This document shows, piece by piece, positions 7,971 through 16,106 of a stretch of 26,477 nucleotides of DNA (the first letter of the stretch is position 1; every line of letters starts with the position of its first letter). The translations under genes were made by a program, and so were the position numbers. The notes under the pieces were generated by a model, which saw only the letters and a list, made by a program, of their open reading frames with translations, searched no databases and was not told where the DNA came from. This DNA comes from JBFLXN01 sp040755715 [NCBI: Candidatus Edwardsbacteria bacterium] (GTDB taxonomy: Bacteria; Edwardsbacteria; AC1; JBFLXN01), in the NCBI GenBank assembly GCA_040755715.1, contig JBFLXN010000018.1:1-26477 (forward strand), given 5' to 3'.

Positions 7971-9980
7971 TTATTTAGGAGAGATTTTAAATTTTTCTAC
8001 CAGGCTTTTCAATTTCTCTGCCGCTTTAGCCAATTCTTGGGCTGAGGCTGTCATTTCTTGCATTGAGGCAGTTTGTTCTTCTTGAGCGGCGGCTGATTGT
8101 TCCATTCCCGTAGCTGTCTCCTCAGCCACGGTGGCAATTTTTTCTACGGCCTTTACAATCTTCTGTGTTTGTTCTACCTCTCGGTTACTACTTTGAGAAA
8201 TCCCTTGAGCCATTCCTGAAACTTTGTCCACTACCGAAATAATTTCACCTAAGGCTTTCCCGGCACTCTCGGCTTTTTCTCTTCCTTCTTTGACCTTGGT
8301 CATCCTGTCTTTAGTAGACTCAACAGTTAATTGCGTTTCATTTTGAATTTCTCTAATCAAACTCGTAATCTCTTTAGCCGCCTTAGACGAACGTTCTGCT
8401 AATTTTTTAACTTCAGAAGCCACTACAGAAAAACCTCTTCCAACTTCTCCGGCTCTGGCGGCTTCAATAGCGGCATTCAAAGCTAAAAGATTTGTTCGCC
8501 AAGCGATAGAACTAATTAAATCAACAATCCCTCCAATTTGCGTAGAGTTGGAGTTCAATTTCTCAACCAGAGTAGAAAGGTCCAACATTGACTGGTCAAT
8601 TTCCTGCATCCTCTCTACTACTTCAATAACCGCCTCTCCTCCTCGCTTAGCCATTTGGGAAGCTTCTTGAGTAGCAGTAACTGAATCCTTTGCCTTAGTA
8701 TTTATCTCATTAACCGAATTGGTAATCTCTGCGATGCTTTGGATTGTTTCCTTCACCGCCGTGGATTGAGTAGCTGTTCCCTGTGAAATCTTCTGAGTAG
8801 TAGAAGCAATTTCCTCCTGCGAAGCGTTCATTTCTTCGGCTGAAGCCGCAAGTTCCTCAGAAGTTGAAGCGACTCCGCTGGCAGTATTTGAAACAGCCAT
8901 GACAATATCTTCTAATTTACCCATAAATTCATTGAAATTTTCTGCCAAAGTGCCGATCTCATCAGCTGAAGGGACTTCAATTCTTGTAGAAATATCTGCT
9001 TCTCCCTTAGCCATATCTTCCAGTATAGCAACCACTGAATTCAATGGTTTAGTTATTCGGCGCCGCACGAATTCTCTGATAATTCCTACAGCCAAAAGAA
9101 AAGAGAGAAGAAAAAAACCGACAGCAACCATTAAAGCGTCATTTATAGTTCCTATCAAAGCAAATGGAGAAATACCAGCTACTTCTAGGATGCGACTAGA
9201 GCCTTTAGCAAAATGTAGAGTTACTGCGGTTAAAGAGACAAATAAAGAAAAGAACAAAACCAAGCTGGTGACGGCTAAAAGTTGCGACTGAAGACTAACC
9301 TTCTCTTTCGCCCTCACTTTTAAGAGTGTAAGAATAGCCCAGCCCATAAGGAGTAAGGGAAGAATCAACCAAATTCCGCCGACTACACCTAAGCGAGAGA
9401 AAAGATAAACTGATATTACACTGATTGGAGCTAAGGCTAAATTGGTAAGCAAATCTGTTGTAGTTGTCTCCCACAATTCTTCCCATCTTGTTCCACCTTC
9501 AATTAGAGCATAGATATCAACAAAAATGTCGTTGGTAAGGACATAAGTCAGAACACCAATAAAAAGAGGAAAAATATTACGCCACTGTAACACATCCTTT
9601 CCACAAATTCCCTGAAGAAGATTAAAAAGGTAACCCATCAGGAAGGTAGCGATGACAAATTGTCCTCCAACAAAAAAGGCTCTCTGAATCGGCTTCTTTC
9701 GCCGGAATTGATGAAAGAGCGAACCAAGTGCTACTACCCAGGCGGCGGGAAGAGATCCGAAATAAAGAAATATAAAATAGATGAGGACAAAATCAACAGT
9801 GATAACAATCCCTCCTCTCATTGGCACATGAACCCATTCAACTAAAATCTGAAGGAGGATAAAGAGAAAGATCAATCCTACAGTAGGCCAGGAAATTTGT
9901 CCACTTTTAATAAAGAGGAGGAAAAAACCAGTGGCCGCTACTATCCAAGCGTAGAGACTCAGAATAATTTTTCTATTCAT
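7971..9980 (-). CDS. methyl-accepting chemotaxis protein with 8-9 TM N-terminal domain (MCP2)
   Basis: 669 aa. About eight or nine hydrophobic segments occupy residues 6-300, followed by HAMP (about 303-355, [22 protein letters not shown]) and a signalling coiled coil. The membrane part resembles multi-TM input domains seen in HD-GYP and histidine-kinase proteins. The last helix pair (about 230-297) frames only a short loop. The tip reads [21 protein letters not shown], so the nearly invariant Gln of IAxQTN is Arg and the preceding position is Trp. The rest of the tip is canonical. AGGAG is placed 9 nt before the ATG. A 9-bp-unit inverted repeat fills the gap to the cheW gene upstream. Confidence 0.93.
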   Translation of the reverse strand: MNRKIILSLYAWIVAATGFFLLFIKSGQISWPTVGLIFLFILLQILVEWVHVPMRGGIVITVDFVLIYFIFLYFGSLPAAWVVALGSLFHQFRRKKPIQRAFFVGGQFVIATFLMGYLFNLLQGICGKDVLQWRNIFPLFIGVLTYVLTNDIFVDIYALIEGGTRWEELWETTTTDLLTNLALAPISVISVYLFSRLGVVGGIWLILPLLLMGWAILTLLKVRAKEKVSLQSQLLAVTSLVLFFSLFVSLTAVTLHFAKGSSRILEVAGISPFALIGTINDALMVAVGFFLLSFLLAVGIIREFVRRRITKPLNSVVAILEDMAKGEADISTRIEVPSADEIGTLAENFNEFMGKLEDIVMAVSNTASGVASTSEELAASAEEMNASQEEIASTTQKISQGTATQSTAVKETIQSIAEITNSVNEINTKAKDSVTATQEASQMAKRGGEAVIEVVERMQEIDQSMLDLSTLVEKLNSNSTQIGGIVDLISSIAWRTNLLALNAAIEAARAGEVGRGFSVVASEVKKLAERSSKAAKEITSLIREIQNETQLTVESTKDRMTKVKEGREKAESAGKALGEIISVVDKVSGMAQGISQSSNREVEQTQKIVKAVEKIATVAEETATGMEQSAAAQEEQTASMQEMTASAQELAKAAEKLKSLVEKFKISPK

Positions 9981-10010
9981 TGTATTGGGCTCCTATTTTC
10001 AAGATATTTA

Positions 10011-10091
10011 ACCACGGAAGCACGGAAGCACGGAAAGGAAATGAAAAACTAGATTTTATTCTGTGTTTCTTGAATTCCGTGTTTCCGTGGT
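10011..10091. repeat. inverted repeat, CACGGAA-unit family (copy 3)
   Basis: The left arm carries three direct units (ACCACGGAAG, CACGGAAG, CACGGAAA). The right arm ends AATTCCGTGTTTCCGTGGT. It occupies the gap between cheW copy 2 and the MCP2 gene. Confidence 0.8.
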
Positions 10092-10116
10092 AATTTGGTT
10101 ATTACTAATTTGGGGT

Positions 10117-10581
10117 TTATAAAGCAAGTTTTTCCAAATTGATTAACAAAATCAATCTTTCTTTTCTTAGGACGATTCCCAGCCAATGTTCTTTTTCTTT
10201 TGACAAAAGTGGAGGCACAGGCCTAATTTCCTCTGGGGAAATTGCAAGAGTTTCGCCCACTTCATCAACTAATATTCCAATTTCCCTCTCTCCGCCAGGG
10301 GTGCCTTCCCTGCCCCCCCCCGCCTGTCCACTCAGACAGGCAGAGGAGAATCTGCAGATGAGTAGTGCATTGTTTAACATTTCTCCTTGGGCGGATAATT
10401 TCAAACAAGCCATCAAATCAATCACCGGAATATTTCTACCTTGCAGTTCCATAATTCCCAAGTAGGAAACAGGCAGTCCCGGAAGTACCTGAATATATCT
10501 TGGTTCAATGATTTCTTCTACTGAAGAAAGGTCTAGGCCGTATTCTTCTCCTGCCAAACGAAAAGTTAAGAAATGCAACAT
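10117..10581 (-). CDS. cheW: CheW-like coupling protein (copy 2) with repeat-derived insertion
   Basis: 154 aa. Clear CheW signatures are LGIMELQGRNIPVIDL (about 41-56), IGILVDEVGE (101-110) and the C-terminal strand RLILLINLEKL. Compared with CheW copy 1 it has roughly 17-20 extra residues at about 79-98, between ALLICRFS and EREIGILVDE. The insert is rich in Gly, Ser and Cys (SACLSGQAGGGREGTPGG) and is encoded by a palindrome plus a C9 run. Without the insert the protein would be short for a CheW (about 135 aa) but would align end to end. The insert falls in a loop, so the fold may tolerate it. No Shine-Dalgarno is evident. It lies just after the coiled-coil/TPR gene. Confidence 0.9.
   Translation of the reverse strand: MLHFLTFRLAGEEYGLDLSSVEEIIEPRYIQVLPGLPVSYLGIMELQGRNIPVIDLMACLKLSAQGEMLNNALLICRFSSACLSGQAGGGREGTPGGEREIGILVDEVGETLAISPEEIRPVPPLLSKEKEHWLGIVLRKERLILLINLEKLAL
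10323..10340. repeat. palindrome inside cheW copy 2
   Basis: CCTGTC and GACAGG form a 6-bp stem around CACTCA, next to a C9 run at 10313-10321. It encodes part of the residue 79-98 insertion of the CheW protein. Confidence 0.75.
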
Positions 10582-10595
10582 TACAAATCCAAATA

Positions 10596-11450
10596 TTAAA
10601 TATCAAGCCCGCCTAATTCTAATTGTTCTTTTGCCTTTTTAGCCCACCAATTCTGGGGAGAAAGTTTTAAACATCGCTTCCATTCTTCAATTGCCGCCCC
10701 CTCCATCTTTTTCATTTGGTAGGTAATTCCCAGATGATAATAAGCTTCAATTAAATTTGGCCCTAAAACAATTGCTTTAGAAAAAAAGAAGACAGCATCG
10801 TCTAACATCCGACGTTCAAGATAGACCAATCCCAAGTAATAATGGGCGTAGAGCACTGCTAACCGATTGGCTGAATGTTTAATTACCCGGCTCAAGTGCT
10901 CAATGGCTTCACCATAAATACCTTTCTTATAACAGATAAACCCCACATTGTTGCGCGCTGAAGCGTTCTCAGGGTCTTTTTGCAAAACCTGAAGACAAAT
11001 CCCAAGTGCTTCATCATACATCCCCTTGTAACTGTAGGCCCAGCCCAATAAGGTCATGGTGTTCAAATCTGAAGCATCCAATTTCAAAGCATTCTTTAGG
11101 ACGGTGATTGCTTCATCATATTTTCCGGCGCAAATATAGTTCCAACCTTCGGCAATATAAGTTGAACTGCCCAGAGTATCAGTAGTCATCGCTTGAACAA
11201 AAGAGCGAATCATTATTTTGGTATCATCCTCCGTCTCAGTCACCTGAAGTTTTTTGAATTTATCTATGGTAGATTTTATCCGCTCTTGAATTATCTGTAA
11301 CTCTCTGATTTCTCCAGCAATTTCTTTATATAAAGCTCTAATCTTTTGTTCCAGCGATTCTTTCTCTTCTTTTGTTTTAACAGTCGCCAGTTCTTCTTCA
11401 ATCTTCTCGCATTTTTTTTCTAATTCTTCTTTATAGCTTTTGAAATCCAT
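10596..11450 (-). CDS. coiled-coil / TPR protein in the chemosensory operon
   Basis: 284 aa from the chosen start. Residues 1-70 form a charged coiled coil (MDFKSYKEELEKKCEKIEEE onward). From about 95 to the end are five or six TPR units (for example GKYDEAITVLKNALKLD, GMYDEALGICLQVLQKDPEN, GIYGEAIEHLSRVI). The frame is open to 11537, but the first 29 residues of that longer version come from the A-rich spacer repeat. ATG 11450 has GGAG 7 nt upstream and starts the coiled coil, so I chose it. It is probably a scaffold that binds chemosensory or Roadblock partners. It sits between cheB and cheW copy 2. No enzymatic motif was seen. Confidence 0.82.
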   Translation of the reverse strand: MDFKSYKEELEKKCEKIEEELATVKTKEEKESLEQKIRALYKEIAGEIRELQIIQERIKSTIDKFKKLQVTETEDDTKIMIRSFVQAMTTDTLGSSTYIAEGWNYICAGKYDEAITVLKNALKLDASDLNTMTLLGWAYSYKGMYDEALGICLQVLQKDPENASARNNVGFICYKKGIYGEAIEHLSRVIKHSANRLAVLYAHYYLGLVYLERRMLDDAVFFFSKAIVLGPNLIEAYYHLGITYQMKKMEGAAIEEWKRCLKLSPQNWWAKKAKEQLELGGLDI

Positions 11451-11524
11451 AAAAGCACTCCAGATATGCCTCGCTTTGTTCGGCATAAATGCAAATATCA
11501 AAATGCAAAAATCAAAATTGTGGA

Positions 11525-11586
11525 ATTTATCCCGCACCTATCCTAAATCGGTGCTTGGCATCGTGGAGGATAGGTGCGGGATAAAT
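11525..11586. repeat. GC-rich hairpin element, orientation 1
   Basis: Perfect 20-bp arms (11525-11544 and 11567-11586, core TCCCGCACCTATCCT) enclose a 22-nt centre. It lies upstream of the coiled-coil/TPR gene and is flanked by ATATCAAA-type A-rich runs. A relative lies at 20730-20795. Confidence 0.85.
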
Positions 11587-11621
11587 CTAATAAGCATTTC
11601 TGTTCCTTAATTTTGATATTT

Positions 11622-11656
11622 CCCACGCTTTTAGCGGGATCCCGCCAAAGGCGGGA
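11622..11656. repeat. double-hairpin repeat (CGCTTTTAGCG / CCCGCCAAAGGCGGG), copy 1
   Basis: 31 nt (11626-11656) are identical to 13663-13693. Two small stems meet at GGATCC. It lies 25 nt past the cheB stop, outside any gene. Confidence 0.85.
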
Positions 11657-11680
11657 GATTTTTGATTTTTAATATTTGAA

Positions 11681-12745
11681 TTAGCAGGTCTTTACAATCT
11701 CTTGAGCAATTTCTGGTAAAGGAACAATTTTATCTATACAGCCAGTAGAAATAGCGGCTTTCGGCATTCCAAAAACAACACAGGTGGAAGAATCTTCGGC
11801 AATAGTAATTCCTCCTTTTCCTTTAATCTTTTTTACGCCTTCCATTCCGTCATGTCCCATCCCAGTGAGAATCACTCCTATTACCCTTTCGTGGCAAACC
11901 TCAGCCACCGAATTCATCATTACATCAACAGAGGGTCTCACTCCTAACCGAGGTGGGTCCTGGGATAGAACAACCCTTTCCTCTCCCTCTTCGCTTACTA
12001 CCTTCATATGAAAATTTCCCGGAGCAATTAAGGCTTTTCCTTTTTCCACCAAATCCCCTTCCTCTGCTTCTTTAATGTGAATAGCACTCTGTTTATCCAA
12101 CCTTTCGGCTAAAGAACGGGTAAACCCTGGTGGCATATGTTGCACCACTAAAATACCAGCTGGTAGATCTTTTGGCAACTGGGGCAGAATTTGAGAAAGT
12201 GCTCTCGTTCCACCAGTAGAAGCACCAATAGCCACTACCCGGTCAGGACTAGCTTTTGAAAAATCGGAAAGACCCCGACCTTTGGGGGAAGAAACAATTT
12301 GTGCCGAGCTTCGTTTCTCTGAAGTTCTCAAATTAAGTGGATTAACCGTAGCGGCTACTTTAACCTTAGCAATCAATTCATCCTTAATTTTCTCAATATC
12401 TACTGAGATAGGACCAGAAGGCTTAGAGACAAAATCTACTGCTCCCAGTTCTAGAGCCTTTACGGTTGCTGCGGCACCAGCTCGGGTATGGGCTGAAAGC
12501 ATTACTACTGGTAATGGAACTTCCTTCATTACCTTTGAAAGAGTAAAGAGCCCATCCCAGCCAGGCATTTCTAAATCCAGAGTGACTACATCTGGTTTAA
12601 GTTCTTTGATTTTTTGGAGAGCCTCTTTACCTTCTTTGGCCGTATTGATGACTGACAATGCAGAGTCTGTGGAAAGCAAATCCGAAATCATCTTGCGCAT
12701 TAGGGCAGAATCGTCTACTATCAAAATCTTAATAGGTTTAACCAT
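11681..12745 (-). CDS. cheB: CheB, receptor methylesterase/glutamine deamidase with receiver domain
   Basis: 354 aa, the full family length. The receiver domain (1-120) has Asp11-Asp12, phospho-acceptor Asp57 in VTLDLEMPGWDG, and Lys108 in VSKPSG. The methylesterase domain (about 168-354) has the catalytic triad: Ser176 in GASTGGT, His203 in VQHMPPGFT and Asp299 in GMGHDGMEG. It demethylates or deamidates receptor glutamyl residues. Phosphorylation by a CheA encoded outside this window would activate it. No Shine-Dalgarno was seen before the ATG, but MVKPIKILIVDDS is a typical receiver start. A palindromic spacer separates it from cheD. Confidence 0.97.
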   Translation of the reverse strand: MVKPIKILIVDDSALMRKMISDLLSTDSALSVINTAKEGKEALQKIKELKPDVVTLDLEMPGWDGLFTLSKVMKEVPLPVVMLSAHTRAGAAATVKALELGAVDFVSKPSGPISVDIEKIKDELIAKVKVAATVNPLNLRTSEKRSSAQIVSSPKGRGLSDFSKASPDRVVAIGASTGGTRALSQILPQLPKDLPAGILVVQHMPPGFTRSLAERLDKQSAIHIKEAEEGDLVEKGKALIAPGNFHMKVVSEEGEERVVLSQDPPRLGVRPSVDVMMNSVAEVCHERVIGVILTGMGHDGMEGVKKIKGKGGITIAEDSSTCVVFGMPKAAISTGCIDKIVPLPEIAQEIVKTC

Positions 12746-12753
12746 AATCAGTT

Positions 12754-12814
12754 TATAGTTGATAGTTTATAGTCTGCGGTGTGCAGTAAGGAAACTTTTC
12801 AACTATCAACTATA
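12754..12814. repeat. inverted repeat in the cheB-cheD spacer
   Basis: TATAGTTGATAGTT (12754-12767) is the exact complement of AACTATCAACTATA (12801-12814), with more partial copies around it. It fills nearly the whole 85-nt gap. Confidence 0.75.
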
Positions 12815-12830
12815 CACTATAAACTATACC

Positions 12831-13322
12831 CTAAATTTCTTTGTTCCCCATCCGGACAGATTTTACTATGACCAAACCAGTTTCCAAATAAAATTCCAGA
12901 GAGCGACCGTAATCTCCTCCGGTATCTTCAGAGACAAGGGGAATCTCCCGTTTTTGCAAATGTTCTTTGGCCTGACGAATGTTTCGCTCACCAATATTCA
13001 TTGTGCCAACTTCTCGCCTTATTACATTAGCAAACATATTGGCTCCACCTACCAATTTGGCAGTGATGTCTTTGATATTAGTTCCCTTTTTTTTCATTTC
13101 TTCAACCATCGCATCTATGGCTGAAACGGGAAACTTGGCCGGATTATCCTTGTCTTTACAAAGAGAAAAATCTGGCAACATTACATGGGCTAAACCACCG
13201 ATTTTCTTTTTGGCATCGTAGAGAATAATTGCTAAACAAGAACCCAGGGCAGAGGTAGCTAATATTTCTGGGCTCATTCCAATTCTAAAATCTGCGATTT
13301 TTACCTTAACTGGTTCAAGCAT
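12831..13322 (-). CDS. cheD: CheD, receptor glutamine deamidase
   Basis: 163 aa. The catalytic set of the CheD family is visible: Thr23 in LATSALGSC, Cys29 in GSC, and His46 in GGLAHVMLP. The conserved later segments KLVGGANMF and DTGGDYGRS(L)EFYLETG are also present. CheD deamidates Gln residues on methyl-accepting proteins and in many bacteria works with CheC. No cheC is in the window, so CheD may act alone or CheC may be elsewhere. It is between cheR and cheB, an order common in chemosensory operons. There is no clear Shine-Dalgarno. Confidence 0.96.
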   Translation of the reverse strand: MLEPVKVKIADFRIGMSPEILATSALGSCLAIILYDAKKKIGGLAHVMLPDFSLCKDKDNPAKFPVSAIDAMVEEMKKKGTNIKDITAKLVGGANMFANVIRREVGTMNIGERNIRQAKEHLQKREIPLVSEDTGGDYGRSLEFYLETGLVIVKSVRMGNKEI

Positions 13323-13371
13323 CTATTAAATTCAAAAACAAGATAGCCCTCGCTGCGCTCAGGTATCTTTC

Positions 13372-13390
13372 AGAGGGGCTTCGCCCCTCT
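13372..13390. repeat. hairpin AGAGGGGC / GCCCCTCT
   Basis: A perfect 8-bp stem with a 3-nt TTC loop in the cheR-cheD spacer. No U tract follows on either strand, so it is not a standard terminator. Confidence 0.7.
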
Positions 13391-13438
13391 CTGACGCTCA
13401 AAAATGCTCCTTTTCCTCGCATTTTTTCGCTGTCACCC

Positions 13439-13468
13439 CTTGGGGGAAATCAGATTATTTCCCCCAAG
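13439..13468. repeat. hairpin CTTGGGGGAAAT / ATTTCCCCCAAG
   Basis: A perfect 12-bp stem with the loop CAGATT, in the cheR-cheD spacer. Its role is unknown. Confidence 0.75.
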
Positions 13469-13538
13469 CCCCCTAATCCGCATCGGAATTTTGATTCTGC
13501 TTGGCAAGATTGAAATTCCTATGCTCTCAAATATCAAA

Positions 13539-13594
13539 GTAGTGCGACCTTGTAAGGTCGCTTTTCTTTAAGCGAGGCTAAAGCCTCGCACTAC
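13539..13594. repeat. nested palindrome element in the cheR-cheD spacer
   Basis: The outer arms GTAGTGC/GCACTAC enclose two inner stems, GCGACCT/AGGTCGC and GCGAGGCT/AGCCTCGC. This gives a 56-bp three-stem structure 14 bp past the cheR stop. Confidence 0.8.
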
Positions 13595-13608
13595 AAGTCT
13601 CGGCAAGT

Positions 13609-14505
13609 TCAGCCGGAGGCAGATTCACCTAGGCTTTGTGGTGAAGATTTTTGATATTTTCCCGCTTTTAGCGGGATCCCGCCAAAGGCGGGAGAATTTT
13701 CCTTTATTGGTTTACGGAAGATACGTTCTTTTCCATCAAAGACTTCAAAACGACGGCGCATTTCACCTAAAATAGTTTCTACCTTCCCTAAAACAAGGTA
13801 TCCTCCAGGACGCAAAGAATCATAGAAATTGACCAAAATCCTCTCCTGAGCTTCACGGCTCAAATAAATCAAGACATTGCGACAAAAGATTATATCCAGC
13901 TCATTAAAGGTTGGTTTTTCCATTAAATCAAGTTTCAAAAATTGCACTGTTTGCTTAACATCTTCTTTGATTTTATATTTTCCATTGAAAGAAAAATATT
14001 TCTGACAAAGGTATGGTGGTATCTCGGTCATACTAAATTCGGTGTATTCACCGCTGATTGCTCTTTGGAGGCTTTCTTCATCAATGTCAGTGCCGTAAAT
14101 TTCAAATTTGACCTTTTCTTTCCTTTCTCCTAAAAATTCCTGAAGAACTATAGCCAAGGAATATGGCTCCTCACCACTGGCACACCCCGCACTCCAAAAC
14201 CTCAAGATTCCTCTTTGATTTTCTTTAATCATTTTGGGAAATATCTTTTCTCTCACGGCTTCATAGGTTTCGTAATTGCGAAAGAATTTAGTAACATTAA
14301 TCGTGAGGGTATTTAAGAGTAGGTCATACTCACCAGTTTTTTTTTCTAATAGAACCAGATAGTCTACATAAGAAGTGATTTTATTTGCTCTCATTCTCAC
14401 GGCAATTCGTCGCCTGAACGGTCTCTCCTTATATTGCTCAGCATTAAATCCCGTCTGGTCTTTAATCTTCTTCTTCAGCAGAGCAAAGGCTTCTATTTCG
14501 TCCAT
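13609..14505 (-). CDS. cheR: CheR, receptor methyltransferase, with repeat-encoded C-terminal tail
   Basis: 298 aa. The N-terminal helical domain (1-75) is followed by the SAM-binding methyltransferase domain. Motif I FWSAGCASGEEPYSLA spans 103-118, GTDID is at 138-142, and CRNVLIY spans 208-214. CheR methylates glutamates on receptors using S-adenosylmethionine. The family normally ends near ERIFRK, reached here at about residue 265. The last 30 or so residues (ENSPAFGGIPLKAGKYQ onward) are the translation of a double-hairpin repeat at 13661-13693 and should be regarded as a run-through tail. The ATG overlaps the stop of the preceding gene by one base (TAATG), so translation is probably coupled. 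Confidence 0.96.
   Translation of the reverse strand: MDEIEAFALLKKKIKDQTGFNAEQYKERPFRRRIAVRMRANKITSYVDYLVLLEKKTGEYDLLLNTLTINVTKFFRNYETYEAVREKIFPKMIKENQRGILRFWSAGCASGEEPYSLAIVLQEFLGERKEKVKFEIYGTDIDEESLQRAISGEYTEFSMTEIPPYLCQKYFSFNGKYKIKEDVKQTVQFLKLDLMEKPTFNELDIIFCRNVLIYLSREAQERILVNFYDSLRPGGYLVLGKVETILGEMRRRFEVFDGKERIFRKPIKENSPAFGGIPLKAGKYQKSSPQSLGESASG
13661..13693. repeat. double-hairpin repeat, copy 2, inside the cheR reading frame
   Basis: The same 31-nt sequence as at 11626-11656, here translated as part of the CheR C-terminal tail. Confidence 0.85.
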
Positions 14506-16106
14506 TATGTTCTTTTTGCCAAAAAAATGTTTCGTTTCAGAACTTCGTTAGTTGAGTCAAGATTTAAGGCCTTCTCCCAGTATTGAATAGCCTGTTCTTT
14601 TTTCCCTTGTTTAAAAAAGAGATTTCCTAATTTAGCAAAAACCTCTCCCGATTCTTTCAATGCCACCAAGCGCAGGAAGGTTTCCACCGCTTTCTCGTAT
14701 TGACCACTGCGGTAGTAAAGGTCGGCTAAATTACGGCAAACATCAATAGAATCAGGAGAAATTCTTAAGGCTTCTTTATAATAACGTTCCGCCTCTTCCA
14801 CATTTCCTTCTCGTTCAAAGATGACTCCTAAATTATTAAGGAATCCAAAATAAGGTGACTTGGTGGCACTCCCTTTTTTCCAACATTCTAATGCCCCGTG
14901 ATAATCACCACGATGCAGAGATAGAAGTCCTAAATAGAAGTGAGCTACTTCATTTTCTGAGTCAAGTGCTAAAAGTTTCCGACAAATTTCTGAAGCCTTT
15001 TCATACTCACCACTTTTATAATAACAGACAGTAAGGTTAGTTAAAATTTTTTTGTTGTTTGAATTAAGTTCTAAAGCCTTTTGGTATTGACTGATAGCTC
15101 CCCAGTAATCGCCCAAATGTTCAAGGACCAATCCAAAATTATTATAGAAAAAAGGCTTGTTTGTTTCCAGAGCAATTGCCTCTTGAAATTCTATCGCGGC
15201 TGTAGGAAAATCGCCTTGTTGAAAGTTAATTAATCCGAGAAAAAATCTGGCTTCAGCCTGATGAGGTACAATTTCCAATATACGACGATACTCTCTCAAA
15301 GCCTCCTCGTACATTTTTGTCTTATAGAAAGCGCTCCCCAAATTACGATGTTCCTCAATCATGCTTAAATCTTTTACTGTTAGCTCTTCTTTTTTCTGCC
15401 CGGCTCTCTTGAGCAAACCGGAAAGAAGTAATCCGTAAACAATCTTACAGGTTTTAAACTCACCATATCCACTTTGTTGAATGATTTCCTCTAAACTCCA
15501 CTGCCCATTAACTAAAGAGAAAATTTTCTCTTCTTCTGGACTCAATAAGGGAAGTCCGGCTTTCTCTAAAGGAAGAACTCTTTCTAAGATTGTATCATAT
15601 GAAGGCAGTTTCTTTTCTAAATTTTGCCATTCATCAATTCTTCTGGCTTCTTCTAAAAGAAGATTCTGGACATCCAGAAAAACAGTAATATTTTCTTCTA
15701 TTGGTAAAATATCGGGTTCAAAGTAAAATTGACCCTCTGGCCAGCGGAGCAGAGTAAAAATCGCCTCTTCAATTTGGAAGCAGACATAACTGGCAAGTTC
15801 ATCATTAGTGATTAATCCCATTTCTATGAGAATATCTCCAATTCTCTGTTTGCTTCCTTTCTCCTTCTGTCTTTGTAAAGCCATTTCCAATTGTTCAGGA
15901 GTAATTTTACCTTCGTGAACCAGAATATCTCCCATCCGGTCCTTGCGGTTTAAGATATTGCTGAAGGAAATGTTTCCTTCGTGGAAATAGATGTGCCCAA
16001 AATTCTGCCCATCCGTTACTTTCAGACAACCGGTCTTTCGTCCTGTAGAAAGTAATTGAAGCACATCAGGAAAGCTGACTTCCTTAAAAGTCCCTTTAAT
16101 GGCCAT
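14505..16106 (-). CDS. DUF4388 (PATAN-like) + MshEN-like + TPR protein (copy A)
   Basis: 533 aa. Residues 1-55 match the start of DUF4388 (VLQLLSTGRKTGCLKV, GHIYFHEGNIS). Residues 57-80 and 88-111 are two copies of the MshEN pattern. Both begin R-hydrophobic-G, carry an IL-I/V-x-x-G core and end in Gln (RMGDILVHEG to LQRQ; RIGDILIEMG to VCFQ), with a 7-residue spacer. A short linker with LLRWPEGQFYFEP follows, then a winged-helix-like stretch (about 195-235). At least seven TPR units run from about 250 to 520. The stop of the DnaA-like gene directly touches this ATG, and the CheR start overlaps its stop. It is probably a cytoplasmic adaptor between the chemosensory enzymes and a motor or polarity system. 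The DUF4388 and TPR calls are firm. Ligand binding is inference. Confidence 0.9.
   Translation of the reverse strand: MAIKGTFKEVSFPDVLQLLSTGRKTGCLKVTDGQNFGHIYFHEGNISFSNILNRKDRMGDILVHEGKITPEQLEMALQRQKEKGSKQRIGDILIEMGLITNDELASYVCFQIEEAIFTLLRWPEGQFYFEPDILPIEENITVFLDVQNLLLEEARRIDEWQNLEKKLPSYDTILERVLPLEKAGLPLLSPEEEKIFSLVNGQWSLEEIIQQSGYGEFKTCKIVYGLLLSGLLKRAGQKKEELTVKDLSMIEEHRNLGSAFYKTKMYEEALREYRRILEIVPHQAEARFFLGLINFQQGDFPTAAIEFQEAIALETNKPFFYNNFGLVLEHLGDYWGAISQYQKALELNSNNKKILTNLTVCYYKSGEYEKASEICRKLLALDSENEVAHFYLGLLSLHRGDYHGALECWKKGSATKSPYFGFLNNLGVIFEREGNVEEAERYYKEALRISPDSIDVCRNLADLYYRSGQYEKAVETFLRLVALKESGEVFAKLGNLFFKQGKKEQAIQYWEKALNLDSTNEVLKRNIFLAKRT

Noticed and set aside
11451-11537. Longer start for the coiled-coil/TPR protein
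   Set aside because: The added residues are encoded by the A-rich spacer; GGAG stands before ATG 11450.
12282-12758. 158-aa open frame on the plus strand opposite cheB
   Set aside because: It mirrors the well-conserved cheB frame, has no family resemblance and low-complexity composition; it is a shadow.
13323-13608. CRISPR-like or small RNA array in the cheR-cheD spacer
   Set aside because: The hairpins differ from one another and there are no regular repeat-spacer units.
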